Of a DNA stretch of 64,000 nt, positions 42,363 to 54,490 are shown piece by piece. A model generated the notes under the pieces. It had not been told where the DNA came from and made no database searches. It worked only from the letters and a program-made list of their open reading frames with translations. A program made the position numbers and the translations under genes. Every line of letters begins with the position of its first letter. The first letter of the stretch is position 1. The DNA comes from Ctenosaura bakeri (taxonomy: Eukaryota > Chordata > Lepidosauria > Squamata > Iguanidae), in assembly GCA_948474755.1 (NCBI GenBank), contig CAOLHI010000392.1:124001-188000 (forward strand), written 5' to 3'.

Positions 42363-42809
42363 TCAGACTCAGAATCAAGAAGAGCAAGGAATGGATAATC
42401 TGGAGGACCAGGAACTAATGCATACATGCACACACATGCACACTATTCTTTACTAGGAAATCCCTTTTTAATCTCTCCCCACCTCCTCTTTCCAAGCGTC
42501 TGGGTTGCTTGATCTCCCAGGTGCAAATATCACAGCAAGAGCAAACACATCAAATACAAAGATTTGGATATTGTAGAAGAGATGATGGGAGAGTTTAAGA
42601 AATTTTGAGGCATGGACTTCTCTTTTCTCTGTTTGCTCTATTTGCTTTTAAAAGTATAATGAGCAACAATTATAATTTCCTTCAGCTGTTACAGAGGGAG
42701 TAGAAGAGGAAGAGGAGAATTAATGCAGCTGAAAAGGTAAAGTGATTCCCACTCACCCTATCCATTAACACAGATACATACCTTAGCAATACTATGAGAT
42801 TTGGATCTA

Positions 42810-43237
42810 CAGTCAGCCTTCCACATTTGTGGGTTTGACTTTCACAGATTTGATTATTTGTGAGTTTCTTCAACTCCTGCCCCCCTACTTCAAGTGCTTC
42901 TTTTCTGGAGGAACCTTACCTCTCAGCAGCTCTGATCAGACCAAGCAGCCTTTTAAAAATCTCCCTCTGGTCCTCCAGAGCACCACAAACCCTCTCTCAA
43001 TGTCACCCCACACCCAAGGAAGGAAATGGGTAAGAGATGGGAAGTATAGGGGCACCATGCTGACCTACCTGCTTTCCCTCTCCTCTCCCGGACCTGGTTT
43101 GGACCGTGGGTGCCTGCTCTCCCTACTGTGCTTCAGTGCCTTACCACAGACACACACATACATTTTGATATTTGCAATTTTTCCACATTTGTTAGAGTCC
43201 TGTTACCCTAACCCTAGTGAATGTGGAGAGCCAACTG
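42810..43237. mobile_element. Complete Tigger/pogo-type nonautonomous element
   Basis: Starts CAGTCAGCCTTCCACATTTG and ends AATGTGGAGAGCCAACTG, inverse over about 20 bp with mismatches, and flanked by TA on each side (42808-42809, 43238-43239), the duplication of Tc1/mariner-type elements. 428 bp, too short for a transposase. A 146-codon open frame across it has no known domain. Confidence 0.75.
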
Positions 43238-43394
43238 TACTTTTAATGCTATATTATGTTTTCTATTAGAAAAACATTGTAATGGTATGAGATAGCTTGA
43301 TCACCAACCAAATCATTATATGAAGGTGAATGAATCTTCTGTCTTGTAAGCTGTTTGAAAACAAAGTGGTAAAACTGAAATCTGCAAAGTTCTT

Positions 43395-43905
43395 TTTTTA
43401 TTTCTTTATTTAAATTATAAATACAATGAATATAACAGCCATAATCTAAAATCTTCCTTTTATCTTATCCACCCTCCTGCATCATCTAATTGTATAAAAC
43501 TGTTCCCCATCAATGCTCTTATTTATATATTTTCCTCTGTTGAATTGTCTATGTTAATTAATAATAATAATATCTTCCACTAGCCATTTATCCAAAATCT
43601 CACTTGATCCAATGTTTAACCAAGGTTTGAATCTGCTGTTGCTTTGATGTATATAGCTGATAAATGGTTTCCATATGGTCTTGAATAAATTCTCTCTTAT
43701 TTCTCTTCTCTCTAACCTCATTTTGTATGTTATTTTTTCAGATGGAGCTATGGCCTATATTCTATTTAACCAATTCTATATTGAAATATTCTTTAATTTC
43801 TCCCCCATACTTTAACTATCTCCATCTTTCTGGTACATATCAGAAATAGTATAAGGTCTTTGTCTAACAAATTCTTATTCCCATTTTCAGAAAGAGAGAG
43901 AAGAA
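43395..43905 (-). mobile_element. L1-type LINE 3' fragment
   Basis: The reverse complement around 43640-43720 reads ENLFKTIWKPFISYI, close to the WxPFI...YI region at the C-terminus of L1 ORF2 proteins. The AT-rich left end TTTATTTCTTTATTTAAATT fits a 3' tail. Stops and truncation make it dead. Confidence 0.55.
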
Positions 43906-44322
43906 TTAATGTCCTTCTAAAAAGTTCTTGAACTCTCTTTCTATCCCCAACAGCCTGTTTGACCTCCTAGCCCTGAGAAGGTTGGGAGAAGTCCAGTGAA
44001 AGATAGAGAAAGAATCACAAATGGGTGTGGTTGGGTGTGTATGAGAGGGAATGACAGAGTAAGAGAGAGGCTGATTTCCTAGATAAACCCTGCTTTCCTT
44101 TTCCCTGCAGATGCTCACAGTCCTCTCTGACTTGTTAATCTGAGGAAGCAGCAATCCAGTCCCAATTGCTGTGTACTCTCTGGATATTGCGCCATGCTGC
44201 CAAACTCACAGGCATCCTTAAAGGCATACATTTGCCTTCACCCTTCCAGCTCAGCTTTTCCTGCCTTACGCAAGCATGCAAGGCTAGAACATTTTGCTTG
44301 ACCTCTGCTGCTGGAATCGGGA

Positions 44323-44345
44323 TGGGAAGGGAAGGGAAGGGAAGG
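44323..44345 (+). repeat. (GGGAA)n microsatellite
   Basis: Four to five GGGAA units in tandem. Confidence 0.9.
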
Positions 44346-44461
44346 AACAAAGTGCCACTCCAGTCTTTGCAACAAACCAGCCAGGCTGTTCTGCCTACAG
44401 GCTCTTATTTCTCCTCAGATTGGTTTTGCAGTTCCAACTTAAAAAGGCACCTTGACACTTG

Positions 44462-44663
44462 GTCCATTTCCTCACTACATTGTTACAGTGCTATTATTCC
44501 GCTTTCAACATCCCGTGAAATTCTGGGGTTTGTAGTTTACTGAGGCCAAAGAGCTCTCTGGCTGAGAATTCTAAATGCCCCTCCCTAAACTGCAAATTTT
44601 AGGATTCCATAGGATGTTGAAAGCGGAATAATAGCACTATAACAGTATAGTGCGGAAATGGCC
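44462..44663. mobile_element. Palindromic MITE, long-core form (copy 7)
   Basis: Starts GTCCATTTCCTCACTACA and ends TATAGTGCGGAAATGGCC. Core reads GTGAAATTCTGGGGTTTGTA, CTCTCTGGCTGAGAATTCTA and CCTCCCTAAACTGCAAAT. Flanks TTG/TTA fit a slightly decayed 3-bp duplication. Confidence 0.88.
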
Positions 44664-46300
44664 TTATACTCAGCCCTAATTCCACCCTTTAAACCCACCT
44701 TTGTGTAAAATGGCTCTTCAGAACCAAATAGTTTATGGTGCTGTGTTGTTCTTTATTATAAGTGACTTTAGACAACTCAAGCTGATTCAGTAGTTATAAA
44801 ACAAACTGTATCTTTTACTATAGCAACATCAGAAATAAAGGATCTTGTTAGGGTCCATATAGAGTACAGTGTTGTTACATTGACCAGTTTCAGCTTCTGA
44901 CAGTCTATGCCAATAATTCCCAGCATTTCATATGAGTTCTCCGTGTCTTTTCCTCAGTTGTTTAAACACAATGCAGCCCCCCTCCCTCGCCATGATTTCA
45001 CTGAAGGCTCTCTTTTAAACAGAATCTCTTCCTTATATATATTTCCTCTTATCCATACGCTCCTCCCATGCACACCACTGTTCTAGGTTTCACTGTTCAG
45101 GTACTACTCCTGTAGCCTAGCAGCCCACCATCAAATTGCACTTGTATTCCAAATAGCTTACTCCCAAAGCAACTTCATCACACAAGGAGATAGTTTTTTT
45201 TGGGGGGGGGACTTAAAGAGGACATCTCAGAGTTTCCTGACCTCACCTGTGGCCCAGAAGTAGAGCTTAGTTCCTGGACAACTGGGGAGGAAAGCCCAAC
45301 AGATAGTACGTTCCAACAGTCTGAGATAACTGATGTCTGGGCCACTATCAGCTAGCTTTTCTTCAACAATTTCCCATGCAATTTGGAACCTGGGAAACTG
45401 TGCATACCATGAGTTAAACCAAAAGGGTTTTTTAAAAATAGTTTATAGAATGAATAATACATAAAAGTAGTAACATCTTGAGGAAAAAATTGGTTATTTG
45501 GTGATCTCATTTAGCTTTGTACTTTAATGGGTTAATGCAGTCAGTTTAAGATAAATACAAAATACTTTCCTTGGTTGTCTCTCTGTGTGGCGGGGAAGTC
45601 TATTCTAATGTTGTACTAGTTGAGAGAAAGTTATTCTGGAATTAGTTGCAGCTGTTAAGAAACAATGGAAGCAGTGAGATCTTACCTGTCACTGTGAAAG
45701 GCAAGGGGCTTTTCTCTTCTGTCTCTCCCACCCTGCCCAAATCTTTAATTCTTCCAACAACAATAACAAAGAGAGACTGGAGAGAGAAAAATCAAGAAGA
45801 GGCAAGGTTACTGTTAAGGACTGTATCTCCCAGAATCTCCAGTCAGTATGGCCAACTTTTAAAGCTGCACTTTCATTAGTAGTTACATAGAAGCCTCATG
45901 TGTATTTTCTCTAAGATGCTTCTATGCATAAGGGTTTTGTTGAAACTTGAACGCGTGCTGGTTTGTGGGGAGGCAGTAGGCGAGATTGGCCTGGTACAAG
46001 AGCATCTTACAGCCCCTGGGGAAACAGAGAGATGGCAGAGCAGAGAAAAAGAAGAAGAGCAATCTGAGCCAACAGCACTGTTATTTTGTTGCTTCCTTCT
46101 CTTTTCCTGCTTCAACTCAGTTTTTGTTGGCAGTTCTTACCTTATATGTTGGCTTGGATTTCCAAGTGAATTCCATGTGCTGAGTAGTTAGCTACACATT
46201 GTGTTTACATTTGATGGGAACACAGAGGTTTGATGTCTTTATTTTGTCCACTCCTTTTCTTAAAAGTGTCACCTGCTTACTAAGTTACTTACATAGTCAG
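44664..46300. other. Stretch with no gene recognised
   Basis: Mixed sequence with one short hairpin-repeat half near 45820-45870 (CTGTATCTCCCAGAATCTCC). Open frames at 45646-45879 and 45876-46191 lack domains or splice support. Confidence 0.4.
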
Positions 46301-46415
46301 CCTAGTACTCTCTAGATGTATTGGACTGCTACACCTATCATCCCTAGGAACCATGGACATGGGCCAGGCTGGCTCCGGATGACAAGGGCAGTAGTCTGGA
46401 GAGTACCAGACTAGG
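46301..46415. mobile_element. Short inverted-repeat MITE
   Basis: Left CCTAGTACTCTCTAGATG and right TCTGGAGAGTACCAGACTAGG (last 20 bases shown in two parts by position) are inverse apart from a 4-bp CTGG difference. The interior has CTACACCTATCATCCC and a partial inverse. hAT-derived hairpin type is likely. Confidence 0.5.
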
Positions 46416-47685
46416 GAAGGGTGACTTAGAGTTTAGTGGCCATGTAGCTGGGGGATGCTGAGAATTGTAGTCCAAAAAGTAGCTTCTCTAAACTCTGGGC
46501 TTGGATCTGTTACGTGAACAGCAACAGATATCTACATATTGGAACATCTGCTTAGTGAAATATCTTTTCCACTCTTCAAAGGTTTATTTTTCTCAAGAAA
46601 ACTAGCTTGGTATCAAACCAAGAAGTTTTGACATTTTCCATTTCTTCATGCCAGCAGCTTAGACATATCCTAATAATAGTAATGGTAAGACTTGATCTTT
46701 TTTCATACATATTATTCATTTCTGAGAACACCAGTAGGCTATTTTCTTGCCTATAAACATTTTATGTTAATTAAATATATCTGTGCTTTGGGCAAATGTT
46801 CTGTGACATATGCAAACTTTTGCCATAAAATATGGAAATCCTTATGAAGTTTAGGGGAGGCCTAAGCTATTACATTATATAAAACCCTTTTTATGGTTTT
46901 GGAAATAATTATAACAGAGATTCTTTATATGTATAAAATAAACAAGTGAAATAAAGATACATTTCCTGTTTCCCATTCTTTTAGGGCTGTGCACAGAAAA
47001 TATTTTTTTGTTTTGGTGCCTGCTTCATTAATTCACATTTGGACAGGAGGCTGGTTCACTTCAGAGCCACAGACTGGCAAGGTGCTCCTCTTCATAACTG
47101 AAGCAGCACCTTATTTTATTTTCCAAACCCTCGTATGGTTTCCTCCTTGACTGTAATGAGAATGGCTTCATTCGTTTGGGAAAAAATTGATGAAATTTTC
47201 AGGCTTTGTAGCTTATTCTGATGGGATGAACCATGTCAAATTTCAGGGAAATAAGTGATGGGATTTTGATGCAAAGCACATTTCAAGGTTGTAGAGCTTT
47301 TCTGAAAGCTGTCTGCATGTTTTTGTGGGTAATTTGCCTGTTATTTGTTGTATGTGTTGCATGCACACAGTGTTACAGTGGCTCTTATTCAGCACTTTTA
47401 CAGACTGGTCTGAAGAAGGGTGAATTCTTGCAATATAGCTCTTGTGTTTTCTGGGCTGTTCTGCTTGTTGTCACCTCTGCGTCCACCAGTTTTATCCTTT
47501 CTGTGACGTGTTTTAACAGTGATTTCATGGATCTGCTTTCAGGGTCTTCTAAACTTTTTTTTTTTTAAATGAGGGTATGGTTAGCTAAGATGGTCTATGG
47601 TAAGGCAAATTTTCTTCTTTTCTTCTTATAGTTCTACTGTTATAGTAGGAAATGCCATTTCACTGAGATGCTATAACTCATAGGA
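46416..47685. other. AT-rich stretch with nothing recognised
   Basis: Apart from a hairpin-repeat half near 46435-46500 (GAGAATTGTAGTCCAAAAAG), no repeat or exon is recognised. The 111-codon open frame at 47233-47568 is hydrophobic and cysteine-rich, but it matches nothing I know and has no context. Confidence 0.4.
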
Positions 47686-47714
47686 CAAGGAGGAGGAAGA
47701 AGAGGAGGAGGAGA
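47686..47714 (+). repeat. (AGG/GGA)n purine microsatellite
   Basis: AAGGAGGAGGAAGAAGAGGA and following GGAGGAG; simple purine repeat. Confidence 0.85.
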
Positions 47715-47833
47715 TAAGACTTTTTTCTTTTGTTCTGATATGTCTCATTTTTTTTTTTTTATTTCATGCATACTTCATGGTGGGAAGAAAACATTATAGC
47801 TGGTGCTGGGAATTGGCAGAAAATAGTCTGGTA

Positions 47834-47972
47834 CAGTGGTTCTCAATCTTTGGTCCTCCAGATTTTTTTGGACTTCAGCTCCCAGAAGTCCCAGTCAGCA
47901 TGGCCAATGCACAGGAATTCTGGGAATTGAAGTCCAAAATTATCTTGAGGACCAAAGTGTTGAGGACCGCTG
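47834..47972. mobile_element. hAT-type palindromic MITE, complete
   Basis: Starts CAGTGGTTCTCAATCTTTGG and ends CCAAAGTGTTGAGGACCGCTG (inverse). Internal arms TGGACTTCAGCTCCCAGAAG and GGAATTCTGGGAATTGAAGT are also inverse. 139 bp. Possible 8-bp flanks GTCTGGTA and ACTCAGTA agree only in part. Confidence 0.75.
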
Positions 47973-49994
47973 ACTCAGTACAATAGAAACATAATTTGGA
48001 CATTAAAAAGAAATCCTACAGCCTCCTGACATATTTCCCCTTCAAGGAAAGCCCAAGTATTATAAACTGAGTAGAGAGGAAGTATGTGTCCTTTCTCATT
48101 CTTTGTTCCAAACTCAAGAAACTCAGCTCATCACTGTCTCTTTACTTTAAGAGCAGTAGAGGGAGAGGCAACAGAAGTGGCAAGGTCACTCCTCTCCATC
48201 CCTGCATGGAGCTTGTGGCCAAATATTATTAACAAGGATGACCCAACGTTTAAAGGAACTATCTAAGGTGTTGAATCTACATACTGGAGATAAAGTTCAG
48301 CACTCTGGATACCTCCTTTAAAATTCAGAATCGAATCACATAGTAGATGGAGGTACCCTCTCTGTATTGGGCAGCCAATGAAATGAGTGAGCTGTAAAGC
48401 TTAGAAATATTAGTTGCATCAAGCAGAAGAAGAGAGACTAACAACCAAAAACAAATAAATGTTTGGTAAGAGCTTACCTGGCCTCAGCCCATGAAAACAG
48501 TCAATCTGTGCACTGAGAACTTCCAGGTATCATCACTGGTTGCACCTGTCTGTTTTGCTTTCCATACCATTCATAATTTATTGAATGCAATTTCTCTCTG
48601 TCATGTTTCTCACTGGATTGTGCACTTGTAAGGATCACACAAAAATTCATGCACATTATTACACATGTTTTCCCCAATATATTCATTTTGCAGCAATTTC
48701 CTCTATCTTCCACATCTTTTTATTCACCCTGGGAACAATACTGGCATTGGCTTCAGTGGTGGCTTCCATCCCATGTTAAACAACAACATGAGAGATGGGG
48801 ATTTTCATTAGGGCCCTAGCATGGGAGGAAAGAGCAATACCTTCCTCCCATCCTGTTGATCTTAATTCTCTCCTGGCAGATATTTTAAAAGAGAAAAACA
48901 GACACACAAATGCAAATAATATGTTTAAGATAATATGTAATAGGGACATAGGGCCAAGCCAAATGTTACACTAAACAGAGTGTTAGAAACCATGCCAGGT
49001 TTTGGGGGGGGGAACGGAGTGTAATTGTGTATGTGGGGAGAGGGAGAGGTTGATTTTCATTGGGATTGGAGCATAAAATGTAAGGCTTCTTTCTTGCAGC
49101 TAGAGTATTGGTGACAATCCCATCCCTGCTTTGCTTCACTACTAGTTCTGCCCATGACTAAAACAAGCATGGCATCATGAAAGGAGGAGTCCTCTAGGTG
49201 AGCCAATAATTCAGGCAAACACTGAGCTGTTCTATTCTGGATTTCCCACCTTGACCCCTTCTGCAGGAGGCTCTCATCCCAGGAGAGGACAGGAGAGGAG
49301 TAGGACCACAATGACATTTGCACAAGACTTTGTTGTCGCCACACCCTTCTCCCGTCACCAGCCAGAATGATCATAAGTAAATCATTGGTGGGTTTTCCCT
49401 GTCAATGACCCCCGATTATGTGACTGTCCTGCACTTATCAGCCCTGTGGAAGGCCTGGAAGTGCGATGGAAGTGCTTCCTGCCCTAGCACAGCACAGCAT
49501 GGGAAAGTACCTGGCTGTGCTATGGAAAGAAGAGGTGTATCCATCATGCTTCCTTCTGCAGGGACCCAGTCCGGTGTGGAGGAGAGAGTTCCTGTTGCAC
49601 TCCTTCCTGGCAGAAGTGCTGGTGGGATCGTGACTGGAGGATGATGTGAGAAGGTAAGGTGCGGAAAGAGCCCTCGTTACTGCTGTTGCTGTCCCACTAA
49701 TCATGCCCTAAATATACTGGGCTATCTTCCAGTATTCTTTTTCCTATCTAGGATGGATTTCCATCTCCCCCCACCATCCCCTCTATGAATTCAGCTCCTG
49801 CACACATATTCCTCCCTGAAGTATCCACATTCTCTGTCCAGATTTTTTTTTAAACAATCTTTTTGTTATAGTCATGGTGCTGAGGTGCTACAGCACTTTA
49901 GCACTAGAAATGTAAATAAAAGAGGGAAAGAAGGAAAATAAGAACTATTCAGTCTGGTAACTGGAAATGTAATGAGGAAATGAAGGCCAGTGGA
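47973..49994. other. Stretch with no gene recognised
   Basis: No recognised exon, RNA or repeat. Short open frames (for example 49057-49374 minus and 49438-49704 minus) have no domain and no splice context. Confidence 0.4.
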
Positions 49995-51510
49995 ACACCT
50001 TCTGGCAAAAGCAAACCCCCCAGTATTGTTATTGTTATATTTATTTGTATCCTGCTTTTCTCCTAAAATTGAGACTCAGTGGCTCACAATTTAAGAGAAT
50101 AATACAATTAAAAACATACAAAAGGTGACTTTTAAAGTAAAATTAAACTATTCACAGTATTAAAACAATTCAAACCTCAAGTTAAAAGAATATAATGTAA
50201 TTTTAAAAAGATAAAAAGCTATTAAAGACAGCTCAGTTAAAACAACACAACATCTCTTAGACATTCTTTAAAAGTTTTTTTGTTTCAAAAGCCTGTCAGA
50301 ATTAAAAGGTTTTAGCCTGACAACAGGACAGCAAGGAAGAGACCATTTGACCTCACTGCCAAGAGAGTTCTAGAGTCTAGGGGCAGCCACTGAGGCCCTC
50401 TCTTGTGTGTCCCCTGCTGGCTGTGCTTGCAATAACAATGGGACTGAGAGAAAGGCCTCTCCCAATGATTTTAGGGCCCCAACAGGCTCATGCAGGGAGA
50501 TATGGTCTGCTAGATAGCTTGGAACTGAACCATATAGGGCTTCATAAGTCAAAACTAGCATTTTGTGCTCTGAAACAAACTGACAACCAATGGAGCTGTT
50601 TTAACAAAGGGTAATATAGTCTCTGTAACTTGCCCCAGTTTATGGTTTGGCTGCAGCTCTTTGGATCAGCTGAAATTTATGAATACTCTTCAAATGCAGC
50701 CTTAAGTCGAGCACATTATGGGCATTCAAACAGAATGTAAACAAGGCATGTATCACTGTGGCCAGATCCAATATCTCAAGGAATGCACACAGTTGGTGTA
50801 CGAGCTTTAAATGTGCAAAAGGACTCCTTGCCAGCACGGGTCTCCAGGTCCTATGTTGAGTCCAAGAGTACACTCAAACTGGGAACCTGTATCTTCAGGG
50901 GGAGTGTAACTCCAGCTAACAGAGAGTGAATCCCATTCTCTCATCTGATTTTCAACTGACCAGAAGCATCTCTGTCTTGTCTGGATTAAGTTCAATTTGT
51001 TTGCCTTCATCTAGTTCATCTAGTGGCAGACACTGGTTTAGGACTAAGACAGACTCCTTGGGTTGGGATGGAAAGGAGTAGTAGAGTTAGGTGTCATCTG
51101 CATATTGATGGCACCATCCCCCCAAATTCTTGATGACTTCTCCCACCAGTATTAAATAGCATGGAGGACAAAACAGAACCTTGAGCAATCCCACAAGCTA
51201 TGGCCAGAAGGTTGGACAGGAATCCTCTAGCACCAATTTCTGGGTTCGCCTCTCTAAGAAGGAATGGAGCCACTGTAAAATGGTGCCTCCAGTCCTCATC
51301 CTAGCAAGCTGTCCTATAAGGATATCATAGGCCAATGGTATTGAAAGACACTGAGAGGTCTAGCAAAAACAACAGGAACATGCTCCCTCTGTTCAGTTTC
51401 CTGAATAGGATGTCTACCAATGTGACCAGAGCTGATTCTGTCCCATAGACGGGATTGAAATCAGTATCCCTACCTCATTAGACATTCCTGGGACAGGGAA
51501 AAAAAAAAAC
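49995..51510 (-). mobile_element. L2-like LINE, 3' half of ORF2, dead
   Basis: On the minus strand three landmarks of an L2-type ORF2 are readable in order: FLLFLLDLSVSFNTIG near 51330-51400 (the DLSAAFDT motif of the reverse transcriptase), HQYADDT with a following stop near 51090 (the YADD catalytic box), and LTYEALYGSVPSYLADHIS near 50500-50555 (the LTYKALHGLAPSYL region after the RT). Frameshifts and stops separate them. The 3' end is the AT-rich TTGTATCCTGCTTTTCTCC region near 50050. Confidence 0.75.
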
Positions 51511-53550
51511 TTGCCCTGGATTTAAAAAGTCAAAGCCTGTCTCAGAAATTCACAAAGACAAGGAAATGAAGTATGTTGTATGGATATTTTCAAAAAGTCC
51601 CAAAATGTAGAGGTACAACTTCTATCAAATTCCAAGGCTTTTGACTAGTCAGGATGAGACCTTCAGTCCTTCTGCACCACCTAAGCATGCTTATAGTTTT
51701 GGAGGGAAAGAATTCAGTCTCAACAGCCTCAGATCTTTTTCTGGCTGAAGGTAAAGACCAAGATGGACACATATGCATGCATTTTGTCTAGAGAAACTGG
51801 TGGTACTGCAGATGGGACAGTGTCTTTTACCACATTTGAAGACAACAAGCTGCTTTAGGGTGTGCAGGCCAGTGTGACACACAGAGGCTTATCCTCAAAC
51901 AGAGGATAATGTTGAGGGAATTCCCACAATCGCCGCCTTAACTTTGCCTATTGGTAAGTCAGCTTTGCTATCTAGCAAATAATGTAAACTAAGGTAAAGA
52001 TCAATGTTCTCAGTTAATTTTTCATGTAAGGATCCAAGCTAGGAGACATTCATCCTGATTATAAAAAAACGCTTTGTGAACACATCATACAGTACCTTGA
52101 CTAGTCATCTCACAGTTTAGATACAGATGTAATTCATTCATCTAACCTAAAAGAACTATATAATTTCACTTGACTAGAACTAAAACCAGGTAACATAGCA
52201 GTGTGGGGGTTGTGAATTAAGTGGGCTTCCATATTTTGTTGGACTGCATCTTCTAACTGTCCTAATCTGCAGAACCCATGCTGAAGTGTGGTGGGAGTTG
52301 AAGTCCAAAAGGATTTTAAGGGTCACATTATTCCCATGCCTCTAAAACAGAAATGACACAGTTTGGGTTAAGGTTTCCAGTGCTAGATTGGAAAGTGCTC
52401 ATTTGAGCCAATGAAGTCTCATTTCTTACCTATTTAATTCCTCAATCTTGGAAGATTTCTGCCCCATTACTTCACATGTCTGGACTGATAGCTTAGGACA
52501 AAATTTCCCAAGAATCTAACAAAAAGGATGACTGCCAAGGTTTCCCCTAGAGATATTTTGCATTTTTACAAACTGCTCATTTCCAGTTGAAGCCTGTGGT
52601 TTTGCAAAAGAGCAGTGTCCTGTGGGACCAGCAAAGTTTCAAGGCAATTTCATTTGCTGTCTTAATGGTTATGTAATTTTGCTTATTAACAGAGTGACCT
52701 GAAACTCTATCTGCCTTCAGACTCCAACTTTTACAACCTGATCCAAAAAACCATTTAGTTGATGAAAGTTGTCGCAAAACTTAGTTTCTAGTAGATACAC
52801 TTTGGCCCAAATGAGAGGCAATAGTGGAGATACACAAAAGCATCTTTGGTTTTTGTCTTAGTTTTTTAAAACAAACCATTGGAGGCCAAATTTCATATCA
52901 AAATTGTATTATAATGGGAATATCCCCGCTTTATTTCCTTGCTCTCCACCCACCCACATTGTTGTGGTAGGAAAACTATATAGGTGTTTTCTTGTTCCCT
53001 CCAGAGCAAATAGAAGCTTTCAGGCAGAATTTGGAAAGGTACTTTTGGACTACAAATCCCAGAATCTTCCAGCCAGCATGTCACTGGACTCCAGGAAATA
53101 TAATCTAAAAATATAATTTCCCAAATTTATTTACAGGGATGGAAACTCTTACCATGGAAAAGGTTTAATTCAATCTCCCAATGCTATGGTCTCCATCCAG
53201 GATGCCCTGTGCCCCTACAGGATAAATAAATGAAGAGACAGGAATGTATTCTTGCTCTCTCCATTGTCAGATGTAGTTTGTCATTTCGGGCTGGGGTGCT
53301 AGGGAAACATGAGCAGGGCACAGCTGAGTGGAATGTAATGCAAGAATATTATGTCTACAATAACTATTCCAGGTTCTGGTCTTCCTCATTCATATGTCTT
53401 CCCTCTCCCTCACAAAAGCTTGCGGTTGTAAAAATGACATCAATACAAATGTGTTGTGGACAATGTCTTTATTAGCATGGCATGTCTGGAACTACTAACC
53501 ACAGGATTTAGATTCTTCTCAGGGAAAACCTCTATGTCTTGTGAGCGCAT
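51511..53550. other. Stretch with no gene recognised
   Basis: Contains one hairpin-repeat pair near 52230-52330 (GTTGGACTGCATCTTCTAAC with GGGAGTTGAAGTCCAAAAGG) and a half near 53045. Otherwise unique-looking sequence. Confidence 0.4.
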
Positions 53551-53552
53551 GC

Positions 53553-53870
53553 ATTTCTTCCTTTTTTAAAAAAGATTTTATTAAAAATTTTCAAACAGAA
53601 GAAAGAATCAAATTACATGGAAAAAAAAAAAGAAACAACAAAAAGAGCAAAAGAGAAAAAAAAGATAATAAAGAAAAAGCAAAGATAATAAAAAACAATA
53701 AGGAAAAATATACACTGACTTCCAGCTTTCCTAATGTAGATTATATATGACTATATAAAATAACTTCTTCATTTGTAAATACCATTCAGATATTTAAACT
53801 GCATATGGTTTAAAAAAAATCTAAAAGGCCAACAAAAGTTTTCAGATTTTGAAAAAAAAAATCACTAATG
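53553..53870 (-). repeat. Possible L1-type 3' region with A-rich tract
   Basis: TTTTAAAAAAGATTTTATTA AAAATTTTCAAAC resembles the reverse of an L1 3' end. An A-rich stretch of more than 100 bp with GAAAAA and AGAAAA units follows (53600-53710). Tentative; it may be simple sequence only. Confidence 0.35.
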
Positions 53871-54239
53871 ATTTTTCTCTTGTCAGTGTTAATGATTTTA
53901 TCCATTTCAGCTTAGTCCTATCATTTTATTAGCCAGTCCTCCTTTATTGGAATTGCTGTATTCTTGCATTTCTGTGCATACAATGATTTTGCTGCAGTGG
54001 TCATTTGTCACAATATCTTACCATTCTTCTTCTCTAGATGGTCTTCTACAAGTCCCAATAAATATAATTCAGGCAAAAACTGGCCCTGATGCAATTGCAT
54101 CCATGAGATTTGGAAGGCCGGAGGTGAATGAAGCAGTACGCCCTGTTCCAGGAATTTTGTGGATTATATGCATGTCTTGTAGATGGGGAACATGCCCATG
54201 GATTGAGTATAAGAGTATATATAAACTACAGGGCTCCAA

Positions 54240-54490
54240 TCAAAGCTTAGAAGTAAAGAATTATATGTAGCAACATGTACAGTGCTGTTTTAAAGTTTGT
54301 ATTTAGTCTTCTAATCAATTTTAATGTTTTTAATGCTTAATATTTTAACTTTATAAATTGTTCAATCACTTTTAAAATAATTCTTATACTTATATTAATG
54401 ACTTCATATAGTTTTTAGTTTGTATTGTTTTTAATTAAATTGTTAGCTACCTTGAGTCTCATTATGGGAGAATGAATAAAATACCAACAG
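54240..54490 (+). repeat. L2-like LINE 3' end, plus orientation
   Basis: AATTTTAATGTTTTTAATGC, AGTTTGTATTGTTTTTAATT and GTTAGCTACCTTGAGTCTCA followed by GGGAGAATGAATAAAATACC match the ending (reverse of TCTCAATTTTAGGAGAAAAG CAGG-type) of the L2-like copy at 50.0 kb. Confidence 0.55.

Noticed and set aside
42829..43269. 146-codon plus-strand open frame
   Set aside because: Lies almost entirely within a Tigger-type nonautonomous element and has no transposase or other motif.
47233..47568. 111-codon hydrophobic open frame as a small membrane protein
   Set aside because: No family match that I recognise, no promoter or splice context, and AT-rich surroundings without conservation data. It remains unsupported.
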